Assembly: GCA_016193285.1 (NCBI GenBank)
Contig: JACPSL010000024.1
Span: 1-49,414 of the forward strand
Direction of reading: 5' to 3'
Origin: Candidatus Melainabacteria bacterium
GTDB taxonomy: Bacteria; Cyanobacteriota; Vampirovibrionia; 2-02-FULL-35-15
Length of the DNA stretch: 49,414 nucleotides
Below, piece by piece: positions 43,295 to 49,414 of this stretch (positions within the stretch are counted from its first letter, which is position 1; the number at the start of each line of letters is the position of its first letter). Both the position numbers and the translations under genes were made by a program. Below the pieces are notes generated by a model. It was given only the letters and a program-made list of their open reading frames with translations. It was not told the origin of the DNA and did no database searches.

Positions 43295-43969
43295 TTACTC
43301 ACCAGAACCAGTAACTCTATTGTGGCTTCCATTTTTGTGTCCATTATTATTGTTGGGTTCGTTTGAATTGAATATTTTTGATTTAGGTGAAGAACTACCT
43401 GTATCTGCAAAAGCTGCAGCTGCGGTTGCTGAACCTACTATAAGTGCAGATACTGTAGCAGGTGCTTTCATTAGCTCTGTTGAGATACCTAGAATACTTT
43501 CTTTTACATGTGTAAGATATGTTAAAAATCCTGAAATAATTAGCAAGGGTCCCAAAACCCAATATGGGTTTAATCTTTTTTGAGGCTGTGAAGGTCCTTC
43601 AACTACTTCAGTACTGGGTAGACTAAAAGTTGGATCGTTTGGTTGTGTAGGATCACTTGGGCCTGTTGGTGGTGGTGATGCAGGGCGATCATTTCTTGCA
43701 TCGTTGGTGTTACTGTTGACTCTTTCAGGAGGTTGTATATGTTGTGTTAATGCTTGAGCACTTGGTTGTGGTATATTGTCTTCATTATTTAGTGCTTCCC
43801 TTGCTTCTAAAACATTTCGGTTAGCTACATTAGTCTCATCATCAGGTTGTACTATTCTCCATTCTTCTGGTATTTGAATTTCATCACCAGACTGTTTGTC
43901 CAAAACTCTTCTTACTTTGGGAGGGAGACTATGATTCAATCTTCCTCTGTCTAATCTTTCGATGCCCAT
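43295..43969 (-). CDS. membrane protein with disordered N-terminal half
   Basis: A 224-residue protein. The first 130 residues are hydrophilic, rich in Pro, Asn and Asp and probably disordered (PASPPPTGPSDPTQPNDP). Two hydrophobic helices follow (YWVLGPLLIISGFLTYL and an Ala-rich TVSALIVGSATAAAAFA), and an Asn/Ser-rich tail ends the chain. AAGGA lies about 7 bp before the ATG, which supports a real gene. No family is recognised. The 291 bp upstream, toward nuoL, are AT-rich with no credible gene and likely hold promoters. Confidence 0.6.
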   Translation of the reverse strand: MGIERLDRGRLNHSLPPKVRRVLDKQSGDEIQIPEEWRIVQPDDETNVANRNVLEAREALNNEDNIPQPSAQALTQHIQPPERVNSNTNDARNDRPASPPPTGPSDPTQPNDPTFSLPSTEVVEGPSQPQKRLNPYWVLGPLLIISGFLTYLTHVKESILGISTELMKAPATVSALIVGSATAAAAFADTGSSSPKSKIFNSNEPNNNNGHKNGSHNRVTGSGE

Positions 43970-44260
43970 TTTGTTTCCTTATAATCGTCAATACTGTACT
44001 TGATTTATTTTTAAACGTGCCTAAAATAAGACTATTACTTAATTTATGAAAGAGAAAAAATATAATTTTTTTTTAATAATTTAACAAATAGAAGTTAATT
44101 AAATTACGTAGGATGTATTATTTTTTTCTTAAATAGCTATTTATAAGATACATGATCAGTCCACTAAAAGACTTAGATCCTTTTATCAGACATAAAAAAT
44201 AAATTTAATTAGAGTTGAAAAAAGTACAAAGAATTTTTAGTAAAGATATAATCAATTTCT

Positions 44261-46207
44261 GTGGCCCATCAAATTTTAAAATATTCATGGCTAATAGCAA
44301 CAGTTCCACTTGTAAGCTCATTGCTTATAATGTTGTTTTTTTATTTCTCAAGAAAAGTTAGTGCAGCTCTTTCAATTGGTGCTGTAGCATATGGATTAAT
44401 TCATTCACTTTTTGTTTTATATTTTGTTTATTTAAATCCAGAGAGAACTTTGGAAATAAATTTCCCATGGATTAGTGCTGGTGAGTTTAAACTTTTTGTT
44501 GGTTATTTAATTGATCCACTTTGTGCAATGATGCTTGTACTTGTTTGTGTAGTTAGCTTTTTTGTACAAGTTTATACACATGGATATATGAAAGATGATC
44601 CTGGCTATAGTAAGTTTTATGCATATCTTTCCTTGTTTACTTTTTCAATGCTAGGTTTAGTGCTTTCAACAAATCTTTTTCAAAGTTATATTTTTTGGGA
44701 GTTAGTTGGAGTGTGTAGTTATTTACTTATTGGATTCTGGTGGGCTAGGCCAAAAGCAGCAAGTGCCTGTACAAAAGCTTTTATTGTAAATCGTATTGGT
44801 GATGCAGGTTTGCTTATTGGATTAATTATGCTTTATTTTTCTACTCAAACTTTTTGGCAGGATAAAGTAACCTTATCATTTAGTGAATTAAAAAATGCAA
44901 TTGATTTTGCAGTTCATTTAAATATTTTGCCTGTAGTTGGAGTTATTAGTGTTACTACAATTGCGTTATTTGTTTTAATGGGACCAATAGCAAAATCTGC
45001 ACAATTTCCTTTACATGTTTGGTTGCCTGATGCTATGGAAGGTCCTACCCCAATTTCAGCTTTAATCCATGCTGCAACAATGGTTGCTGCTGGTGTTTAT
45101 TTAATAGCTAGAGCTTACCCACTTTATATAGCAGCACCACTTGCAATGGATACTGTTGCATGGGTTGGTGGAATCACTGCAATATTTTCAGCAACCATTG
45201 CTTTAAGTCAGTATGATATAAAAAGAACATTAGCATATTCTACCTGTTCCCAGCTTGGATACATGGTAATGGCATTAGGATTAGGTGCATATTCAGCAGG
45301 ATTATTCCACCTCATGACACATGCATTTTTTAAAGCAATGCTTTTTTTATGTTCAGGTTCAGTAATAATTGCATGCCATCATGAGCAAGATATGAGGTAC
45401 ATGGGTGGTTTAAAAAAGTTTATGCCAATTACGTCCTTGACTTGTTTGATTGGTGTACTTGCAATTTCTGGATTCCCGTTTATGAGTGGGTTTTGGTCAA
45501 AAGATATGATTCTTGCAAGTGCATGGGAACATGACAAAATACTTTTTACAATTGGTTTACTTACTGCAGTGTTAACTGCATTTTATATGTTTAGACTATA
45601 TTTCATGACTTTTAGTGGTGAGTATAAAGGTCATGCTCATCCACATGAAACTACTCCATCTATAACTATTCCATTAATAGGCCTGGCTATTCCTTCTGTA
45701 CTTATTGGTCTAGTTGGTTCACCTTTGATTCCAGGTGGAGACAAGTTTTCATCTTTTATATCTTATGGAGTTTCTCATATCCATCATGAGTGGGGTCTTC
45801 AAATATTTTTAAAAGAGTTTTTAACTATACAAGACTTGTTACCTTTTATTGCGTTTATAGTTGGTAGTTTTTTTGCATGGCTAGTTTATAGAAAAGGTGT
45901 TTTAGTTAATGAGTTTATTAAAAAGAATTTAAGTTTTATTTATAATACTTCTTTTAACAAGTGGTATGTAGATGAAGTATATTTTTGGATCTTAGGCAAA
46001 ATTATAATGCCTTCTTATCGTGTCTTGTGGGGTGTAATTGATAAGACAATTGTTGATGGGGTTTTTGTAAGTGGCTTTTGTAGTGTAACCTCATTAATTG
46101 GTAGTGGGTTACGTTATATGGAAACAGGTCGTGGACAGTTATATGCTTTAGTAATTTTTGGCTCTGTTTTGTTTTCACTTTTGTTTATGTTAACTAAGCT
46201 GAGGTAA
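44261..46207 (+). CDS. nuoL: NADH-quinone oxidoreductase subunit L
   Basis: A 648-residue antiporter-like subunit of complex I that moves protons through the membrane arm. The conserved motifs are FWELVGVCSYLLIGFWWARP, AFIVNRIGDAGLLIG, AKSAQFPLHVWLPDAMEGPTPISALIHAATMVAAGVYLIARA, SQYDIKRTLAYSTCSQLGYM, HAFFKAMLFLCSGSV and GFPFMSGFWSKDMI. The C-terminal lateral-helix region is present. It starts at GTG 44261. nuoM follows closely; the other complex I genes are not nearby. Confidence 0.96.
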   Translation: MAHQILKYSWLIATVPLVSSLLIMLFFYFSRKVSAALSIGAVAYGLIHSLFVLYFVYLNPERTLEINFPWISAGEFKLFVGYLIDPLCAMMLVLVCVVSFFVQVYTHGYMKDDPGYSKFYAYLSLFTFSMLGLVLSTNLFQSYIFWELVGVCSYLLIGFWWARPKAASACTKAFIVNRIGDAGLLIGLIMLYFSTQTFWQDKVTLSFSELKNAIDFAVHLNILPVVGVISVTTIALFVLMGPIAKSAQFPLHVWLPDAMEGPTPISALIHAATMVAAGVYLIARAYPLYIAAPLAMDTVAWVGGITAIFSATIALSQYDIKRTLAYSTCSQLGYMVMALGLGAYSAGLFHLMTHAFFKAMLFLCSGSVIIACHHEQDMRYMGGLKKFMPITSLTCLIGVLAISGFPFMSGFWSKDMILASAWEHDKILFTIGLLTAVLTAFYMFRLYFMTFSGEYKGHAHPHETTPSITIPLIGLAIPSVLIGLVGSPLIPGGDKFSSFISYGVSHIHHEWGLQIFLKEFLTIQDLLPFIAFIVGSFFAWLVYRKGVLVNEFIKKNLSFIYNTSFNKWYVDEVYFWILGKIIMPSYRVLWGVIDKTIVDGVFVSGFCSVTSLIGSGLRYMETGRGQLYALVIFGSVLFSLLFMLTKLR

Positions 46208-46217
46208 GTTGATTGAA

Positions 46218-47753
46218 ATGGAAAAACTAACTCAAATATTTTTACAGCATGCATTAACTACCATCGTTATTCTTCCTTTAATTGCAGTAGTTATTATTGC
46301 TTTTTTGCCAAGTAAAGAATCTCTCTGTAGACTTTTGTCCTTAATATTTTCATTAGATATTTTATTAAATGTTTTAGTTGTTATTTTTTCAAAATTTGAT
46401 CCTTATTTAACAGCACTTCAATATGTTGAAAATTACAGATGGTTTGGAGATACGATAAGAATTAAGCTTGGGGTTGATGGTTTAAGTATTGCAATGGTAC
46501 TCCTTATGGCAATATTACTTCCAGTAACAATTATTGCAAGTGAACCAATTGCAAAAGACAGGCCAAAACTTTACTATTCAATGTTAATGTTGCTTAGTAC
46601 AAGTGTGTTTGGAGTTTTTGTAGCTCAGGATTTATTTTTATTTTTCTTGCTTTGGGAATTAGAGCTTATACCCATGTATTTTTTAATTGCAGTTTGGGGT
46701 GGACCAAATAAAAATTATGCAGCAATGAAATTTTTAATTTATACCTTTATTGCTGGTGTATGTATGTTTGCTGCTGTACTACTTTTATTTTTTGCAAGTG
46801 GGGCAAACACTTTTGATATGGAAGTTTTATCTAGGTACGGAAAAACTTTACCTCATATTTTTCAGCTTATGTGTTTTCTTTTATTTTTCTTATGCTTTAT
46901 TATTAAGCTTCCGTCTTTTCCTTTTCATACATGGCTTCCAGATGCACATGTTGAAGCACCAACACCAGTGTCCATGCTACTTGCAGGAATACTTTTAAAA
47001 ATGGGTGGATATGGGATTTATCGTATTTGTGTAGGTTTCTTCCCGGACATTTTAGCTGAATATGGTTTATGGATTACAATACTTGCTAGTGTAAATATTG
47101 TTGGTGCAGCAGTTGCATGCCTTGCTCAAGATGATATGAAAAGAATAATTGCTTATTCATCTGTTTCACATATGGGTTTTGTTTTGCTTGGAGTAGCATC
47201 ACTTACACAGGCAGGATTTAGCGGTGGAATATTCCAGATGTTTAGTCATGGGTTAATAAGTGCTGCTCTTTTTATGCTAGTAGGAACTCTATATGAAAGA
47301 ACACATACAAGGCTTATTGCAGATTATGGTGGAATGACAAAATACATGCCAAGATGTTTTTATTTATTTACATTAGCAGCATTAGCAAATCTTGCTTTAC
47401 CAGCGCTTTCTGGTTTTGTTGGTGAAAGTTTAGTTTTTTATGGTGCATTTAGTTCAAAATATTTTTCTAACTTTCCAACAACATTACATTTTAACTTTGG
47501 ACAAATTTGTGTTTTATTTTCTGCACTTGGAGTAATATTAACTGCTGGTTATATGCTTTGGCTTTTACAAAAAATTTTTATGGGGCCAGAAAATCCAAAA
47601 TGGTCAAAGTTAACTGACTTAAGAACACAAGAAGTAGTTGTCCTAGGTTCACTTTTAGCACTTGTAGTTGTATGGGGAATTTATCCTATCTCACTTTCAA
47701 ATTTATATGAGCCAAGCTTGAGTGAACTTGTTGGTTGTGTAATAAGACGATAA
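46218..47753 (+). CDS. nuoM: NADH-quinone oxidoreductase subunit M
   Basis: The second antiporter-like complex I subunit, about 511 residues. Motifs are LFFLLWELELIPMYFLIAVWG (conserved Glu), KFLIYTFIAG, FHTWLPDAHVEAPTPVSMLLAGILLKMGGYGIYR, DDMKRIIAYSSVSHMGF and FSHGLISAALFMLVGTLYER. ATG 46218 was chosen; a TTG at 46209 with GAGG 4 bp upstream is an alternative. It lies about 10 bp behind nuoL. nuoN does not follow; gcvH on the opposite strand ends 9 bp away. Confidence 0.96.
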   Translation: MEKLTQIFLQHALTTIVILPLIAVVIIAFLPSKESLCRLLSLIFSLDILLNVLVVIFSKFDPYLTALQYVENYRWFGDTIRIKLGVDGLSIAMVLLMAILLPVTIIASEPIAKDRPKLYYSMLMLLSTSVFGVFVAQDLFLFFLLWELELIPMYFLIAVWGGPNKNYAAMKFLIYTFIAGVCMFAAVLLLFFASGANTFDMEVLSRYGKTLPHIFQLMCFLLFFLCFIIKLPSFPFHTWLPDAHVEAPTPVSMLLAGILLKMGGYGIYRICVGFFPDILAEYGLWITILASVNIVGAAVACLAQDDMKRIIAYSSVSHMGFVLLGVASLTQAGFSGGIFQMFSHGLISAALFMLVGTLYERTHTRLIADYGGMTKYMPRCFYLFTLAALANLALPALSGFVGESLVFYGAFSSKYFSNFPTTLHFNFGQICVLFSALGVILTAGYMLWLLQKIFMGPENPKWSKLTDLRTQEVVVLGSLLALVVVWGIYPISLSNLYEPSLSELVGCVIRR

Positions 47754-47762
47754 TTAGTTTTT

Positions 47763-48161
47763 CTAATGTGCTTCTGCTAAAACAAACTTTGCATATTCAT
47801 CAGCAGAAATTAAATTTTTATTTTGATGTAAATCTGAAGTAAGTCCAATTTTTATCATCCACCCTTTTCCATAAGGATCTTGATTAACATACTCTGGATG
47901 ATCATTTAATTCTTTGTTAATTTCAATAACTTTTCCTTCGATTGGGATATATAAATCTGAAACAGATTTAACTGATTCTACTACGCCAAATTTGTCTCCT
48001 TGTTTATAAGTTTTTCCTACTTCAGGGAGTTCAACATATACTACATCTCCTAGTTCTTTACCTGCATATGATGTAATCCCTACAATGGCTTGATTTGAAC
48101 TACTTAAAATCTTTAAGTATTCGTGACTTTTTGAGTATTTTAGCTCTTTTGGAAAGTCCAT
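47763..48161 (-). CDS. gcvH: glycine cleavage system H protein
   Basis: A lipoyl carrier shuttling the aminomethyl group between the P, T and L proteins. The 132 residues show KYSKSHEYL, VGITSYAGKELGDVVYVELPEVG and the lipoylation site Lys65 in GVVESVKSVSDLYIPIEGKV, and then the NDHPEYVNQDPYGKGWMIKI end. The family length is normal. No gcvP or gcvT is nearby. It is convergent with nuoM. The upstream 260 bp hold no gene on either strand up to the small plus-strand gene. Confidence 0.96.
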   Translation of the reverse strand: MDFPKELKYSKSHEYLKILSSSNQAIVGITSYAGKELGDVVYVELPEVGKTYKQGDKFGVVESVKSVSDLYIPIEGKVIEINKELNDHPEYVNQDPYGKGWMIKIGLTSDLHQNKNLISADEYAKFVLAEAH

Positions 48162-48358
48162 AATGAGTTTCTTTAATTTTAATCCATAAACAAATGTTTT
48201 AACTAAATGATAACTATAATTTGCAAAGCTATAAATATCCCTTAGTTGTTAGCTTTTATAAGATTTTGGGTAGAAATATGATGAATAGGTTGTAGTTAAT
48301 AAACCAGTTAAGACACAGCAAGTAGTGACAATTAGTGAATTGCTAATTAGTAAAAGTT

Positions 48359-48392
48359 AAAAGCGATGGCCAAATAAATGGCTATCGCTTTT
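48359..48392 (+). terminator. terminator-like hairpin ahead of the small charged gene
   Basis: AAAAGCGATGGCCA (48359-48372) pairs with TGGCTATCGCTTTT (48379-48392), with one G-T pair and a 6-nt loop. It ends in T on plus and is A-flanked on minus, so it could work in both directions. As no upstream plus-strand gene exists, it may end a small RNA from 48.2-48.35 kb or act as a leader attenuator. Confidence 0.6.
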
Positions 48393-48422
48393 AATGCTAT
48401 TTGACATGAAATGGAGAAGCTT

Positions 48423-48587
48423 ATGCATGAAGACAATAAAGTAAAACAAAGAAAAAGTAATAGAGAAGAAAACTGGATAGATGATTTGTTAAAACGTCAG
48501 GAGCATGATTTAGAGAAAGAAGAGGAAATTTTATCAACTGTACCTCAAAGAATATGGCATAAATACTTAGAAGAAGATGAAGAATAA
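48423..48587 (+). CDS. small highly charged protein
   Basis: A 54-residue protein, MHEDNKVKQRKSNREENWID onward, ending KYLEEDEE. It is almost entirely charged and helical, without membrane segment or cysteine. GGAG lies about 7 bp before the ATG, which supports translation. It ends 44 bp before the FliO-like gene on the same strand, so it may belong to the same transcript. No family is recognised; a small flagellar or regulatory helper is possible but unproven. Confidence 0.55.
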   Translation: MHEDNKVKQRKSNREENWIDDLLKRQEHDLEKEEEILSTVPQRIWHKYLEEDEE

Positions 48588-48631
48588 GACTTATGGAACT
48601 TCTTAAGTTCATACACTTCTTTTTAAACTAA

Positions 48632-49201
48632 ATGAGTGATTCTTATTTTTTACCAGATGTTACTTTTATAAATCTTGTGGCTAGAACATCTTTAATCTTA
48701 GTTATGTTGTTTGGGCTTTTATTTTTAGCTAAGAAGATTTTGTCGCGAAATAAATTTGGCAGCCCTACAAATTTGCTTGATGACTTAGCCCAAAAGATTA
48801 CTTCAACTATTCCAGGACTTGCAAACAACACCGGATTAAAATTAAAACAAATATTACCTTTAGTCCCTGGTCAAAATCTTTATTTAATTGAGTATGAAGA
48901 GAAAATACTGCTTGTTGGTGGTACTAATCAAGGCGGGGTACATTTTTTAGCTGACTTAAGCTGTGATAGCCAAAGCTTAAAAGATTTAAACAGCCAGTTT
49001 AAGCACGTAGACATTTTTTCTAATTCCCAGACAGAAACTCCTTTTATTGTGGCAAAGTCAACTAATAATTTACAAGAAGAAAAAAACATAAATAATAAGA
49101 ATCAAGAAATAAGTCCAAGGACAAAAGACATGGTTCCTGTAACAAACGGACAACCTTTTAAAAGAAGAGTGAAATTTACCCAGACATTGAATATGTCGTA
49201 A
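48632..49201 (+). CDS. fliO: FliO-like flagellar export protein
   Basis: A 189-residue protein with an N-terminal membrane helix (FINLVARTSLILVMLFGLLFLA) and a cytoplasmic part. That part has the FliO-type pattern LKLKQILPLVPGQNLYLIEYEEKILLVGGTNQGGVHFLADL. FliO assists assembly of the FliPQR core of the flagellar type III export gate. The C-terminal 60 residues are hydrophilic and poorly conserved. fliP is not downstream. FliO is a weakly conserved family, so the name is probable rather than certain. Confidence 0.68.
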   Translation: MSDSYFLPDVTFINLVARTSLILVMLFGLLFLAKKILSRNKFGSPTNLLDDLAQKITSTIPGLANNTGLKLKQILPLVPGQNLYLIEYEEKILLVGGTNQGGVHFLADLSCDSQSLKDLNSQFKHVDIFSNSQTETPFIVAKSTNNLQEEKNINNKNQEISPRTKDMVPVTNGQPFKRRVKFTQTLNMS

Positions 49202-49226
49202 ATCTTCAATTATAAATCTTCAATTA
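49199..49226. repeat. two tandem 14-bp units
   Basis: TAAATCTTCAATTA occurs twice head to tail, beginning at the stop codon of the FliO-like gene. A 14-bp unit equals two heptads. Confidence 0.8.
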
Positions 49227-49348
49227 TTATTTTTGGTTGCATAAAAGACTTAAATTTTAAGTAAGCTGTGTTTACGCAACTTTGAAAATTAATCTCGAGA
49301 AAAGGCGTAATTCTTGAAAATATTAAAGTTTAAACAAAAATAGATGGC

Positions 49349-49414
49349 CTACATATTAATTCCTGGCATTGGTAGTTGTAATTGCTTAAAAGCATACTCT
49401 GTTCCACCAACTGG
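49349..49414 (-). CDS. C-terminal end of a gene cut by the window edge
   Basis: On minus the last 66 bp are open from the window edge to a TAG, encoding PVGGTEYAFKQLQLPMPGIN and a final Met. Only 21 residues are visible, so identity and reality are uncertain; nothing allows a functional call. It would be convergent with the FliO-like gene. Confidence 0.3.
   Translation of the reverse strand, partial: PVGGTEYAFKQLQLPMPGINM

Noticed and set aside
43970-44260. Short frames MKEKKYNFFLII and MISPLKDLDPFIRHKK in the nuoL upstream gap
   Set aside because: Only 12 and 15 residues, without ribosome-binding sites or similarity; more likely leader or chance.

Overview
The window is AT-rich bacterial DNA, densely packed and mostly housekeeping. 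Several genes point to a Gram-negative cell: KdsA (Kdo, LPS core), an MlaF-like ABC ATPase, MurB/MurC, MreB/MreC and lipoprotein transferase Lgt. A FliO-like gene suggests a flagellum, a prepilin-like gene a type IV pilus or type II secretion system, and NuoL/NuoM a proton-pumping complex I-type enzyme. The glutamate-cysteine ligase is of the cyanobacterial type. With no photosynthesis gene in view, I infer a non-photosynthetic relative of Cyanobacteria (Melainabacteria/Vampirovibrionia-like). This is an inference, not a proven placement.

Layout. 1-4.2 kb: rpsL-rpsG on minus; a soluble PAS histidine kinase with a three-domain degenerate response regulator on plus; a bifunctional-nuclease-family gene. 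4.3-11.9 kb: one long minus-strand run in transcription order rpsB-tsf-pyrH-smpB-rplU-rpmA-DoxX-dnaE, mostly overlapping or nearly touching. 12-14.4 kb: a type II restriction-modification pair beside a PDZ-domain gene, with a broken copy of that gene's 3' end on the far side. 14.4-16.7 kb: a stand-alone MshEN-like protein, mreC and mreB. 16.8-20.4 kb: metF, two tandem secreted six-cysteine miniproteins, recR, kdsA and an ABC ATPase. 20.4-25.3 kb: comF, an exported unknown, HU, rpiB, an epimerase, a sugar-phosphate transferase, lgt and an unannotated 40-residue membrane protein.

25.4-29.4 kb is the accessory stretch. It holds a ROK kinase, an AAA/DUF4143-type ATPase gene bracketed by a 58-bp direct repeat of the ROK 3' end, several orphan genes and a nucleotidyltransferase pair. 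29.4-34 kb: panB, a CDP-alcohol phosphatidyltransferase whose conserved N-terminus lacks a normal start, two peptide-type ABC permeases and a repeat-riddled membrane protein. 34-42.5 kb: polyprenyl synthase, gshA, a thioredoxin-like lipoprotein, topA, murB, murC, rpsT and a pilin. 42.6-49.4 kb: ndk, rpsP, an unknown membrane protein, nuoL-nuoM, gcvH, a small charged protein, a fliO-like gene and the clipped end of one more gene.

Most striking pattern: two unrelated cassettes, each encoding a predicted PD-(D/E)XK nuclease, sit directly behind the 3' end of a host gene and are followed by a second copy of that 3' end. Neither contains an integrase or transposase. Other notable items are the paired C-x10-CCC secreted miniproteins, a response regulator with all three domains degenerate, and 7-, 8- and 9-base tandem repeats that have entered coding sequence and a pilin leader. 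I saw no tRNA, rRNA, CRISPR or recognisable insertion sequence.
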